A DNA stretch of 64,000 nucleotides from NCBI RefSeq assembly GCF_001039475.1, contig NZ_LELK01000001.1, positions 655,466 to 719,465 on the forward strand, in the 5' to 3' direction. This stretch comes from Guptibacillus hwajinpoensis (GTDB lineage: Bacteria > Bacillota > Bacilli > Bacillales > Guptibacillaceae). This document shows, piece by piece, positions 26,969 to 36,272 of this stretch. Every line of letters begins with the position of its first letter. The first letter of the stretch is position 1. The position numbers were made by a program, and so were the translations under genes. The notes beneath the pieces were generated by a model, which saw nothing but the letters and a program-made list of their open reading frames with translations, had not been told where the DNA came from and searched no databases.

Positions 26969-27952
26969 TTAAGGGGTTAGAATAAGCTTCCCTTTTGTTT
27001 TTCTACCTTGAAGCAATGTATGAACTTCGGCTGCTTTTTCTAGGTCAAACACCCCACCTATTGTTAATTGCAGCTCGCCATTTTTCATATAATTTAATAG
27101 TTCTTCGAGACTCTTTTGATAAAGAGAAGGTTTTCTCATCATTTGTGGAAGAAAAAAACCAACAACAGATTGATTCTTCTCCATTAATGAAGATGGGTAA
27201 AAGCGACTTTGCTCTCCACTAGCCACTCCATAAATGACAAGTCTACCAAATGGAGCAAGACACTTTAGCGACTTGCGAAAAACATCTCCACCAGCCATCT
27301 CAAGAATAACATCAACCCCATTTCCATCTGTTGCAGCTAATACCTCTTGCTCCCAGCCATCCTTAGTATAGTCCACCGCAACGTCTACTCCCATATCTGA
27401 AGCAAGCTGACGTTTTTCTTCAGTACTAGCTGTTCCAATAATTGTCTTTGCCCCCCAAAGCCGGGCAAGTTGAACTGCAATTGTTCCAAGTCCACCAGCT
27501 GCTGCATGTATTAGAACGGTTTCACCGTTCTCAAATCGTCCCATTGTTTTCAAAGTGTGGTAAGCGCTTAACCCTTGTAGAGGTAAAGCGACTGCATGGT
27601 GGAGATCCATGCCATCTGGAATAGGAATCAATCCTCGTTCATCTGCAAGTGTATATTCAGCATATCCCGTTGCATTTTTAGTGCCAAGCAAAGTTACAAC
27701 TGATGACCCTGGTTTAACTGACGTAACCTTGTCTCCTACAGCTTTTACAACGCCAGCAACTTCTGATCCTGGGACATATGGAAGTGGTGTGTCTACAACG
27801 TATTGTCCCTCTCTTCTAGCTGTATCTGCATAGTTAACTCCAATCGCCTTAATCTCAATTAATACGTCATGCCCGTTCGGTTTAGGAACATCCATTTCAA
27901 CCACTTTCAAAACTTCTGGACCACCAAATTCCGTTAATTGAATCGCTCTCAT
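26969..27952 (-). CDS. NADPH:quinone oxidoreductase, MDR superfamily
   Basis: 327 aa, zinc-free medium-chain dehydrogenase/reductase. The N-terminal GroES-like domain has IGVNYADTARREG and PYVPGSEVAGVV. The Rossmann NADPH motif is AAAGGLGTIAVQLA near 150. No zinc-ligand cysteine/glutamate set is seen, as expected for QOR. AAAGGAGGAAG precedes the ATG. A short palindrome upstream (27987-28000) may be a repressor operator. Probably reduces quinones or enones. Confidence 0.85.
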   Translation of the reverse strand: MRAIQLTEFGGPEVLKVVEMDVPKPNGHDVLIEIKAIGVNYADTARREGQYVVDTPLPYVPGSEVAGVVKAVGDKVTSVKPGSSVVTLLGTKNATGYAEYTLADERGLIPIPDGMDLHHAVALPLQGLSAYHTLKTMGRFENGETVLIHAAAGGLGTIAVQLARLWGAKTIIGTASTEEKRQLASDMGVDVAVDYTKDGWEQEVLAATDGNGVDVILEMAGGDVFRKSLKCLAPFGRLVIYGVASGEQSRFYPSSLMEKNQSVVGFFLPQMMRKPSLYQKSLEELLNYMKNGELQLTIGGVFDLEKAAEVHTLLQGRKTKGKLILTP

Positions 27953-27986
27953 TTTTCTTCCTCCTTTTAACTAACCAGTCAGTATG

Positions 27987-28000
27987 TAACTACTTAGTTA
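27987..28000. promoter_or_regulatory. Candidate operator of the quinone oxidoreductase gene
   Basis: TAACTA-CT-TAGTTA is a perfect dyad 35-48 bp upstream of the start, next to an AT-rich promoter region (TATAGTATAAC on the minus strand). It could bind a TetR- or MarR-type repressor; the regulator is unknown. Confidence 0.35.
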
Positions 28001-28037
28001 TACTATAATACAAGTTATCAAACTATTCAATTAAAAA

Positions 28038-28059
28038 AAGTGCGCTTTGTAGCGCACTT
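28038..28059 (-). terminator. Terminator of the aminotransferase gene
   Basis: AAGTGCGCT / AGCGCACTT with a TTGT loop, followed by TTTTT on the minus strand. It overlaps the stop. Confidence 0.88.
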
Positions 28060-29396
28060 CACAGCTGCAATATTCCTTCCACTACTGTCTGAATTAATAA
28101 ATCAACATCTTTCTCTTCAATTGATAGCGGTGGTGCCATCGTTAGAACATTATTGTACCCAGCGACAGTATCACCATTCTTGCCTATTATGACGCCCTGT
28201 GATTTACAATAACCAATCACTTTATTTAATTCAGGAACTCCTAGTGGTTTTTTAGTTGCACGATCTTCAACAAGTTCGATACCAACTAGTAATCCTTTGC
28301 CTCGCACATCACCTACGTAAGGGTGGTTTGAAAGACGACTCTGTAGCTCATTCTTTAACTTCTCTCCTAACTCTTTTGATCGATCGAAGAGCTGTTCTGT
28401 TTCCATAATTTCTAAGTTTTTTAGTGCCAATGCACACGAAGCTGGATTACCCCCGAATGTATTAATGTGACGAAAATGATCGTATTGTTGCGTTCCTTTA
28501 AAAGCTTCATAAACTTCTTCTTTCACAGCAGTTGCAGATAATGGCAAATATCCGCTCGTAAGACCTTTTGCCATTGTTACTATATCTGGCATTACATCAT
28601 AGTTCATGAATCCAAATGACTTACCTGTTCTTCCAAACCCACTGATTACTTCATCACAAATAAGAAGAGCACCATGCTTTTCACACACTTCTTTAACAGC
28701 CTTCATATACCCCTGCTGTGGCATGATGATTCCACCACCAGTTATGATTGGCTCCATAATCATTGCAGCAATTGTCTCACTTAATTCCCAAGTCATTATA
28801 TCATCAACTGCTTTTACAGAAGGAAGTTGATCGGCAACGATTGTTCCATCACGGTACATATCAGGTGGCTGAACATGTAAAAACCCCTGTCCTAGCGGTT
28901 CGTATTTATATTTTCGCTGTGCCTGCCCAGTTGCTGCAAGAGATCCCATTGTGTTCCCATGATAAGCACGATAGCGAGAAACAATTTTATTACGATGCAC
29001 ATCACCATTTTGTTCGTGGTATTGTCTCGCAATTTTAAAAGCAGTTTCATTCGCTTCCGAACCACTATTTGAGAAAAAAATAACGTAACCTCCGCCTAGC
29101 ATTTCGTTTAACTTTTCAGCTAGCTTGATTGCAGGAGCGTGAGTATGGGTTAAAGGATAGTAAGAAAGCGTTTTTAGCTGGTTGTAGGCAGCTTCTGCAA
29201 GCTCCTCACGACCATAGCCTACATTGACACACCACAGTCCAGCCATTGCATCTAGAAACTGATTGCCGTTATAGTCAGTAAGCCATGCACCTTTTGCCTT
29301 TTCAATCACCATTGTAGATTTTGGATCGAAAGGACGCATAGCGTGCCAAACATACTTCTCGTCCTTACCAGCAAGGTTCTCGTGAGCTGTATGCAA
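28059..29396 (-). CDS. Class III aminotransferase (beta-alanine:pyruvate type)
   Basis: About 445 aa, PLP-dependent fold type I. SNSGSEANETAFKIAR near 113 binds the PLP phosphate, CDEVISGFGRTG near 250 holds the ring-nitrogen aspartate, and the Schiff-base lysine is about K280 in VTMAKGLTSGYLPLSA. The omega-amino-acid:pyruvate class fits the pathway: it would convert beta-alanine to malonate semialdehyde. The frame opens at GTG 29405, but GAGGGAG is better spaced from TTG 29396. It follows mmsA by about 16 bp and ends in the operon terminator. Confidence 0.88.
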   Translation of the reverse strand: MHTAHENLAGKDEKYVWHAMRPFDPKSTMVIEKAKGAWLTDYNGNQFLDAMAGLWCVNVGYGREELAEAAYNQLKTLSYYPLTHTHAPAIKLAEKLNEMLGGGYVIFFSNSGSEANETAFKIARQYHEQNGDVHRNKIVSRYRAYHGNTMGSLAATGQAQRKYKYEPLGQGFLHVQPPDMYRDGTIVADQLPSVKAVDDIMTWELSETIAAMIMEPIITGGGIIMPQQGYMKAVKEVCEKHGALLICDEVISGFGRTGKSFGFMNYDVMPDIVTMAKGLTSGYLPLSATAVKEEVYEAFKGTQQYDHFRHINTFGGNPASCALALKNLEIMETEQLFDRSKELGEKLKNELQSRLSNHPYVGDVRGKGLLVGIELVEDRATKKPLGVPELNKVIGYCKSQGVIIGKNGDTVAGYNNVLTMAPPLSIEEKDVDLLIQTVVEGILQL

Positions 29397-29412
29397 ATCT
29401 TTCACTCCCTCA

Positions 29413-30879
29413 TTAATAGTCGAATCGCGTTGTGATCATTTTCCTACGCGTATAGAAGTTCACACCATCTTTACCATTGGCATGAAGATCACCATAGAAA
29501 GAATCTTTCCACCCAGAGAATGGGAAGAATGCCATAGGAGCCGGGACACCAACATTCACTCCAAGCATTCCAGCATCTGCTTCTTCACGAAATTTACGTA
29601 TCGCACCTGCATCTTTCGTATAAATTGTCGCACCATTTCCATATCTCGACTTCTTAAGTATACCTAGCGCTTCATTAAGCGTATCAGCATGTAATAAACT
29701 CAATACAGGTGCAAATATTTCTTCCTTTGCAATTGTCATATCAGGTGTTACTTCATCGAAGATAGTAGGTCCAAGGAAGTGTCCTTTTTCTTGAGACTCC
29801 ATTTCCATACGTCCATCTCGAATTAAGGATGCTCCTTCTTCAATGCCTTTCTGGATATACTCAAGTACTTTTTCCCTATGGGAGTTCCGAATAACAGGTG
29901 TTAATAAAACTTCTTCATCCAATCCATTTCCAAGCTTTAGTTCATCAGCCTTTTCTTTTAACTTAGAAATAAACTTCTCGCCTGACCCAATAATGACTAC
30001 AGCGCTACATGCCATGCACCGCTGACCAGCACTGCCAAACGTTGAGCTAATAACTTGCTGAACCGCTTTGTCAAGATCAGCATCTGGCATAACAATATGA
30101 TGATTCTTTGCTCCGGAAAGAGCTTGCACTCTTTTCCCTCTAGATGCTGACTGCTCATAAACGTATTTCGCTACAGGCTGGGAGCCTACAAAGGAAATCG
30201 CTTTCACTTCTTCGTGTTCAATTAATCCGTTAACAACATCATGTGCTCCATGAACAATGTTAAAAACACCGTTTGGCAAACCTGCTTCTGTTAACAATTC
30301 AGCCATACGATTTGCAAGAATAGGCGTTCGTTCAGACGGTTTTAGAACGAAAGTATTACCACAGGCGATGGCTAGTGGAAACATCCAATGAGGTACCATC
30401 ATTGGGAAATTGAAAGGTGTAATCCCCCCCACCACTCCTACAGGATAGCGATACATTTCAGAATCAATCGATTCTGCAATCGTAGACAAATTGTCACCCA
30501 TCATTAACGTAGGTGCACCAGTTGCAAATTCAACACATTCAATTCCTCTAAGCACTTCCCCGTAAGCTTCTTTATAGCTTTTTCCGTTTTCTTTTACAAC
30601 TAGCTCGGCAAGATCGTCATGATGCTTAACAAGCAAGGCATGATAAGCAAACAATATTCTCGCACGTTTTGGAACAGGCACCTTGCTCCAAGTTTGAAAA
30701 GCTTTCTCTGCAGCACTGACAGCAAGAGAAACATCTTCTTTAGATGACAACGGCACATACGCCATGTTTTCTTCTGTAGCAGGATTCGGTACCTCAAGAG
30801 AGTTATTACTTGTAGAGCTTACCCACTCTCCATTAACAAAGTTTTTCAACATAGCTGTTTCCTTTTTAACGACCGCCAT
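29413..30879 (-). CDS. mmsA: CoA-acylating (methyl)malonate-semialdehyde dehydrogenase
   Basis: 488 aa, MmsA/IolA-type aldehyde dehydrogenase that converts malonate or methylmalonate semialdehyde to acetyl-CoA or propionyl-CoA with NAD. The catalytic cysteine is C288 in [34 protein letters not shown] near 157 and KPSERTP near 180 are family-specific. AAGGAGG precedes the ATG. It is first gene of a two-gene operon with the aminotransferase; together they finish beta-alanine breakdown. IolA of inositol catabolism is the close paralogue, but no iol genes are present. Confidence 0.93.
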   Translation of the reverse strand: MAVVKKETAMLKNFVNGEWVSSTSNNSLEVPNPATEENMAYVPLSSKEDVSLAVSAAEKAFQTWSKVPVPKRARILFAYHALLVKHHDDLAELVVKENGKSYKEAYGEVLRGIECVEFATGAPTLMMGDNLSTIAESIDSEMYRYPVGVVGGITPFNFPMMVPHWMFPLAIACGNTFVLKPSERTPILANRMAELLTEAGLPNGVFNIVHGAHDVVNGLIEHEEVKAISFVGSQPVAKYVYEQSASRGKRVQALSGAKNHHIVMPDADLDKAVQQVISSTFGSAGQRCMACSAVVIIGSGEKFISKLKEKADELKLGNGLDEEVLLTPVIRNSHREKVLEYIQKGIEEGASLIRDGRMEMESQEKGHFLGPTIFDEVTPDMTIAKEEIFAPVLSLLHADTLNEALGILKKSRYGNGATIYTKDAGAIRKFREEADAGMLGVNVGVPAPMAFFPFSGWKDSFYGDLHANGKDGVNFYTRRKMITTRFDY

Positions 30880-30972
30880 TTCATGTCCCCTCCTTAAAGT
30901 TGTTCATACCACTATTGTAGGCGATGAAAGGGCAGTCGTTCATTAGACACAACGTAACATGGATTAGGAAGA

Positions 30973-30981
30973 CACTATACA
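30973..30981 (-). promoter_or_regulatory. TGTATAGTG motif upstream of mmsA
   Basis: TGTATAGTG on the minus strand contains a -10-like TATAGT but no good -35. The same nine bases occur upstream of the beta-ureidopropionase gene (39962-39970). It may be a shared, activator-dependent promoter feature of the pyrimidine genes. Confidence 0.35.
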
Positions 30982-30992
30982 CGTTGCACAAT

Positions 30993-32591
30993 CTAAACAT
31001 TTCTTTTCAAATATTCATATGCATGTATTGCGAATTCTATTGCTTGACGCTTCGGTGAATTCATGAAATCACTTCCCAGTAGCTCTTCAAGTTTTTCTAA
31101 ACGATGATAAAGCGTTTGTCTTACAACAAAAAGCCGTTCAGCTGTTTCTTTTTTGGATCCATTACAGCACATATAAACTCTTAGTGTGTTTAATAGATTG
31201 CTATTATTCTTCTGGTCATAGTGCAAAACAGGTTCTAAATAATCATGCATAAATTCATTTAATTCTTTGCTCTTAGCTAATTGATAAATCATTCGGTAAA
31301 TATGAAAATCAGCGTGGTAAATAATTTTAGAAGACTGAGTGAATAGCTTTTCGTTCATAGCTAAAGTTTCGATAGAAGATTCATAGCTTTTATGCATTTC
31401 TTTTAGAAGTCGAACGTGTTTGCCTACACCTATTTGTTCAACGTCTGGGACAGTTTCCTTTTGTAAGATATCGCTTTTCATGAATCGCTCAAAAGCATCT
31501 CGTAAACGATCCATAACGGTTAACTCATCTCGCCTGTTAAGGGTGATGATAATAAGTTTATGTCTTGTTGTTAAGGATAGTAGGAAAAACCCTTCCTGTT
31601 CGAAGACAGACCGCATTAACAGCATAAAGTAGGTAACCTGTGATGATGAATATGCATCAAGCTGCTTTGTAAACTTACATGTACATACTTGGAGACCTCT
31701 AGGTATGAGAGATTCATCGAAGTCTACGAGATATGAAAGGATTCTTTCTTCTGAATGCTTTCCCTCAAGCCAATCGTAAAGCCATTCTGTTTCAAGTGCT
31801 CGCTTCTTCTCCTCAATATATAATTCACGTAAAAGGAACTGAGCAATTGCAGTTGCACTTCGATCAAGAAGAAGCATGTCATAATCCGAAACAGATGTAT
31901 GTTGATCAGGGACAAGAATTAAATTTGCGAAATGATAGTCCATTGCTTGGACGTGTTGGACAACAAGTCCTTTACCGTCTGGTTGAAATGTTAGGAAATG
32001 TAGAAACGTTTCTTGTTTATCTTTGCTTACTTCAGGTGCAAAAATCGGTTCTGCTTCTTTAGGTTTGTATATGACTTGCATGTCCGTCTTTTTGGCGAGG
32101 TAAGATAGAATTTTATAAAGACAACCTGGTGCTAATAGGAGGTTATTGAGTTCTTGTGCGAACTTCTCTAGATCCGAAATCATTTGATAATGGTGTGCTA
32201 TTAAGAGGGAGTGTATATCCTGTGTGATATCTACAAATCGAACTTCTTTCGAAAATACAATGATGGGGAAATGATGCTGATCTGCTAATTCGATGATTTC
32301 AGAAGGAATATAATCCATATATGTACCAATTTCAATGCAGAGACCGGCCGCCTTGCTTTGAATGAGTTGTTGTACAATGGATCGAAATACTTTTACGTTA
32401 TCTTTCCAGACAAAGCCTGTTGATAGTATTAATTCTTGCCCATGTAATAACTGTTTAACACTCGTTACTTCCATCACATGAACCCATTTTATTTTCCTAG
32501 ATAACCCGCCTTTCCCAGCTATCACAGTAGCATGACTAAAATGCTCTCTTTCTAATACTTCATGAACCGTTAAACTGGTCATTCGTAGCAT
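30993..32591 (-). CDS. PucR family transcriptional regulator
   Basis: About 532 aa. The N-terminal PucR domain (TVHEVLEREHFSHATVIAGKGG) spans roughly 1-130 and a central GAF/CdaR-like region follows. The C-terminal PucR HTH is at the end (NGSKKETAERLFVVRQTLYHRLEKLEE, quoted in part from 480). This family controls purine, allantoin and, here by context, reductive pyrimidine catabolism. GAGGGTG precedes the ATG at 32591; the TTG at 32594 is the alternative. It lies within the gene cluster in the same direction, upstream of mmsA. Confidence 0.85.
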   Translation of the reverse strand: MLRMTSLTVHEVLEREHFSHATVIAGKGGLSRKIKWVHVMEVTSVKQLLHGQELILSTGFVWKDNVKVFRSIVQQLIQSKAAGLCIEIGTYMDYIPSEIIELADQHHFPIIVFSKEVRFVDITQDIHSLLIAHHYQMISDLEKFAQELNNLLLAPGCLYKILSYLAKKTDMQVIYKPKEAEPIFAPEVSKDKQETFLHFLTFQPDGKGLVVQHVQAMDYHFANLILVPDQHTSVSDYDMLLLDRSATAIAQFLLRELYIEEKKRALETEWLYDWLEGKHSEERILSYLVDFDESLIPRGLQVCTCKFTKQLDAYSSSQVTYFMLLMRSVFEQEGFFLLSLTTRHKLIIITLNRRDELTVMDRLRDAFERFMKSDILQKETVPDVEQIGVGKHVRLLKEMHKSYESSIETLAMNEKLFTQSSKIIYHADFHIYRMIYQLAKSKELNEFMHDYLEPVLHYDQKNNSNLLNTLRVYMCCNGSKKETAERLFVVRQTLYHRLEKLEELLGSDFMNSPKRQAIEFAIHAYEYLKRNV

Positions 32592-32687
32592 CAAACCACA
32601 CCCTCTTTTGGAATAGTAAGTACAATTATTTAATCATGCATCATGATTTTGGAGGTGGAATTGGGTAGAAAATCTTTCAATATATTC

Positions 32688-32703
32688 ATGATAGCGCTAT
32701 CAT
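32688..32703. promoter_or_regulatory. Perfect 16-bp palindrome upstream of pucR-family gene
   Basis: ATGATAGCGCTATCAT is a perfect dyad about 97 bp upstream of the regulator start, in an AT-rich 250-bp gap that otherwise holds only the small-gene terminator at 32836-32853. A candidate autoregulatory operator. Confidence 0.45.
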
Positions 32704-32835
32704 TTTAAATTCACTTTACTACATGAGGCTTTTCTTTTCTACTCATTCTCTTTTATGTGACATAAAGACATTTATTTAGCTATTTTTTTCACTTATTAAT
32801 ACGGTAATTGAAATTAATTATTATAGAATAAAAAA

Positions 32836-32853
32836 ACCGGACTATTGCCCGGT
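32836..32853 (-). terminator. Terminator of the preT-preA-hydA operon
   Basis: ACCGG / CCGGT with an 8-nt loop, followed by TTTTTTTATTC on the minus strand. Short stem but good T run; overlaps the last small gene. Confidence 0.65.
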
Positions 32854-33084
32854 CTCCATGTTCCATTCATAATCTTCTAATAGCTCCATTAAATAATAAT
32901 ACTGCTTTTTGCTACGGAAATCTGTTTCTTTCCAGTTGGAACGAATCCATGATGTCAATTCTGCTGCAGAATTGAATATTTCTCCACTTGTGTCTGCTTT
33001 TCGAATCATATAACGTCCATTTTCCTCATCGATGGTTACTTCACATGGATATGCACTATCTTTCGAATACAGATTGTACTCCAT
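32842..33084 (-). CDS. Unknown small protein, 80 aa (last gene of the pyrimidine operon)
   Basis: 80 aa starting MEYNLYSKDSAYPCEV. An acidic, aromatic-rich soluble protein: beta-like N-terminal half (VTIDEENGRYMIRKAD) and helical C-terminal half (KKQYYYLMELLEDYEW). AGGAAGG is spaced for the ATG at 33084. It follows another small unknown gene by 15 bp and ends in a terminator, so it appears to be part of the pyrimidine catabolic operon. Family not recognised. Confidence 0.6.
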   Translation of the reverse strand: MEYNLYSKDSAYPCEVTIDEENGRYMIRKADTSGEIFNSAAELTSWIRSNWKETDFRSKKQYYYLMELLEDYEWNMETGQ

Positions 33085-33099
33085 GAACACCCTTCCTCT

Positions 33100-33330
33100 C
33101 TAAGATACTGTTTGGATCTGCTTTAAAAGTAGCGCTGAGAAGTATTTTCTCCCATCAGGCGTTTGAATATGAAGGATTTCGGTTGATTCTTCGTCAGTCT
33201 TATTATCTTTTAGTCTAAACTCTATAAATGCACCGCTCAAATTCTCTGTAATACCATGTATGCGATAGCCTCTATCAATAAAATAATCGATTTTTTCACG
33301 TTCAATTAAATAATGCTGATGCTCTCTCAT
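33100..33330 (-). CDS. Unknown small protein, 76 aa (pyrimidine operon)
   Basis: 76 aa starting MREHQHYLIEREKIDYF. Mixed beta/alpha and highly charged, with no membrane segment or known motif that I can see. GGAGGGAGGTCAATAAA gives the start at 33330, 1 bp after the permease stop, which implies coupling to the permease. The 80-aa gene follows. Their place behind an NCS1 permease hints at a role in uptake or its control, but that is inference. Confidence 0.6.
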   Translation of the reverse strand: MREHQHYLIEREKIDYFIDRGYRIHGITENLSGAFIEFRLKDNKTDEESTEILHIQTPDGRKYFSALLLKQIQTVS

Positions 33331-33331
33331 T

Positions 33332-34816
33332 TTATTGACCTCCCTCCTCAATTGCACTTCCTACTTCTTTTACTGCTTCAGATTCATTTCCACTAGGTAT
33401 GACCCAATCGCGACCTACCGTAATGCCTAAATATTCCTCATCACTCGGATTTGTTATCTCAGCTTGAGCATACTTTTTGAACCACCAATATTTCGCTAAT
33501 ACATAATAAGTAGCTGCTCCCACAACGAAGCCTACAAGAAATGAATACGTAGAAAGAAAATACGCTGCCGTTCCACCAATAATCCATGCGATAAACCCTG
33601 CAGCATTAATTCCTTTTGCATAACGGTATTGACCAGATTGCTCATACAATTCTGGAACATTCACTCTACGTTTTCTAAGCACGTAATAATCACAGAAGAG
33701 AATGCCTACAATAGCTGATAGAATGCCTCCTACTACGAGGAGTATTGGTATGAGTATGTTGAACAAACTCCATGGTTGAACGACTGAACCAATGATTCCA
33801 GCAATAAATACTCCTGCCCAGAACGGAACTTTAGGACCGCCTACATTTGAGAAAATCGTAGCTGCAGGAACAAGGTTAGCTGATACATTCGTTGACCATT
33901 GAGCAAGAACGATCATAAGGAGTAGAATACCGAGTACTAAGCCAGTTGCCGCTTCTTGTAAAGCTACAACTGGATCATAGTTTGAAACTGCAATATAAGA
34001 AACGCCACCGATGATGACCATAAAGGTTTGCGTTAATGGTAGGGCAACCATACTTCCAATCAGTGTTCCTTTGTTTCGTTTAACCCAGTTTCGTTCATAT
34101 TTCGGTGCTTTAATAAAGCGTGAGATTGACGGGATATCCGCTGAAATCGTTGCCCAAAACCCCATGTTACTGAAGATGACTACAAGGAATGCCGTTACGG
34201 CTGCTCCACCAGTTACAGGGCTTTCAATCCACCCCTAAACTTCTCTTCCTTGAGCAAGTGCCTGATCTGAAAGTGAGGCGTACATCCATACAGATATGAT
34301 AATAATTACGGGTGCGGCGAGGTCTGCAAATCGTTCAACTGCTTTAATACCTAGTGATGTATTCACGAGTTGAACTGTTGCGAAAATGAGAAAACATACA
34401 AACCAGTTGTCAAACCCAAAGAGAACGTTAAGAATGGCATTCATTGCAGTTGCGCCAAAATACGTATTTATTCCGAACCAAAATGATGCTGCTAGACCTC
34501 TTACGACAGATGGAATATGGGTTCCGATTGTTCCGAAAGGCGCTCGCATATAGACTGGAAAAGAAAGACCATGTTCAATTCCTATATCTCCGATGATGGT
34601 GATAAATAAGCCAATTGCTAGTGAACCGATGATTGTAGCAACAACAACCCATGTAAGAGAAAGTGATTGAACTCCTGCACCACCAATTGCAAATGCAGCA
34701 AGAACAACCGCCATTCCAACCCACATCATTGCAAATCCAGTTGCTCCAATTTTCTTTTCACTATGAGCAATGGGTAGAAGATCTGGAGATTTTAAATAGC
34801 TTTCCTCTTTTTTCAT
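33332..34816 (-). pseudogene. NCS1 uracil/allantoin-type permease interrupted by an in-frame TAG
   Basis: The full frame would give about 494 residues of an NCS1 (PucI/Mhp1-like) nucleobase:cation symporter. ATGFAMMWVGMAVVLAAFAIGG and FPVYMRAPFGTIG lie in the first part, and FWATISADIPSISRFIK and AQWSTNVSANLVPAATIF in the second. A single amber codon at 34235-34237 (codon 194) splits it into 193 and about 300 residues. The frame is unchanged on both sides, and the bases between the stop and the next ATG (GWIESPVTGGAAVTAFLVV) encode conserved-looking sequence. It is therefore a one-base nonsense mutation, sequencing error or readthrough site. GTG/ATG start choice: AAGGAG fits ATG 34816. Confidence 0.85.
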
Positions 34817-34832
34817 TGAGCTATCTCCTTTT

Positions 34833-36257
34833 TTATTCACTTCTTACTGTGTCAACTTGATCAGAAACAGTCATCATTTCGCCGTATTTTGCTCGTTTCA
34901 TGTATTTTCCTGAACCAGGTGTTCCAACAAATTGCTTATTTTTAATAACGAATTCACCTCGAACGAAAACAGACTCTGCTTCTCCTGTAACTTCCATTCC
35001 TTCAAATGCATTGTAGTCTACTGCCATATGGTGTGTTTCTGCAGAGATCGTACGTTTACTAGTAGGATTAAATATCACTAAATCTGCATCAGCCCCAACC
35101 GAAATCGTCCCCTTATTAGGAAACAGTCCAAATAGCTTCGCAGCTTTCGTTGACGTAATATCCACAAACTGATTAAGCGATATCCTTCCTTTTAGAACCC
35201 CCTCTGAGAAAAGAATACTAAACCGATCCTCTATCATCGGCCCCCCATTAGGAATTTTCGTGAAATCATCCCTACCAAGGTCTTTTTGTCCTACAAAGTC
35301 AAAGGAACATTGATCAGATCCGATTGTTTCAAGTTGTCCTGTTCGTAAAGCATTCCAGAGAGCATCTTGATTCCATTTTTCTCGAAGAGGCGGACTCCAA
35401 ACATACTTTGCTCCTTCAAAGTTCGGTTTTTCAAGATAGGTTTGGTCTAGCACAAGATATTGGGGGCACGTTTCACCATGAATATCGAATCCTTTGCTCC
35501 TTGCTTCAGCTATTTTATCTGCCGCTTCCTTACAACTAACATGTACAACATAAAGTTGAGAAGATGCAAGTCCTGCTAGCTGTGCTGCTCTGCCTGTGGC
35601 TTCCCCTTCTACTTCTGGTGGTCGAGTTAATGCATGATATATGGGTTCTGTTTGTCCTTTCTGAAGCGCATCTTTTGTTAGGTATTCGATAACATCTCCA
35701 TTCTCTGCATGCACCATGACAAGCGCTCCAAGTTCCTTAGCCGCTAGAAGCGTTCGATACAAGGTTTCATCGTCTGCTTGGAACACATTTTTGTATGCCA
35801 TAAACACTTTAAAGGATGTGATCCCTTCTTGATCTATCACTTCAGGTAGCTGCTCTAAAACACGATCGTTAATTTCACTAATCATTAAATGAAAGCTATA
35901 GTCAATGACCGATTTATCTTTTGACTTATCATGCCATGTTTTAATAGCTTGAGAGAGAGGTTTGCCTTTCTCTGTTAAACAAAAGTCGATGACGGATGTT
36001 GTTCCACCGAATGCTGCGGCAATGGTTCCAGTCTCAAAGTCATCTTTCGTCACAGTGCCTCCAAAAGGCATTTCTAGATGCGTATGAGGATCAATTCCTC
36101 CAGGGAATACATACCGTCCTGTTGCATCAACCTCTTCAGCACCTTTCTCTATTATCTGCTTACCTATCGATACTATCTTTCCATTAGCAATAAGAATATC
36201 TGCTTGATACGTTTCACTTGCCGTTACGATCGTTCCATTTCGAATGATTTTCTTCAT
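34833..36257 (-). CDS. hydA: Dihydropyrimidinase
   Basis: 474 aa, zinc amidohydrolase that opens dihydrouracil or dihydrothymine (or hydantoins) to N-carbamoyl-beta-amino acids. The metal histidines are H58 and H60 in GIDPHTHLEMPF, and the carbamylated bridging lysine is K150 in GITSFKVFMAYK. Further ligands lie in MVHAENGD, VVHVSCKEA and the GSDQCSFD aspartate. TAGGAGGATTTGAG precedes the ATG. It lies 15 bp after preA, in the operon preT-preA-hydA-permease. Confidence 0.93.
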   Translation of the reverse strand: MKKIIRNGTIVTASETYQADILIANGKIVSIGKQIIEKGAEEVDATGRYVFPGGIDPHTHLEMPFGGTVTKDDFETGTIAAAFGGTTSVIDFCLTEKGKPLSQAIKTWHDKSKDKSVIDYSFHLMISEINDRVLEQLPEVIDQEGITSFKVFMAYKNVFQADDETLYRTLLAAKELGALVMVHAENGDVIEYLTKDALQKGQTEPIYHALTRPPEVEGEATGRAAQLAGLASSQLYVVHVSCKEAADKIAEARSKGFDIHGETCPQYLVLDQTYLEKPNFEGAKYVWSPPLREKWNQDALWNALRTGQLETIGSDQCSFDFVGQKDLGRDDFTKIPNGGPMIEDRFSILFSEGVLKGRISLNQFVDITSTKAAKLFGLFPNKGTISVGADADLVIFNPTSKRTISAETHHMAVDYNAFEGMEVTGEAESVFVRGEFVIKNKQFVGTPGSGKYMKRAKYGEMMTVSDQVDTVRSE

Positions 36258-36272
36258 CTCAAATCCTCCTAC

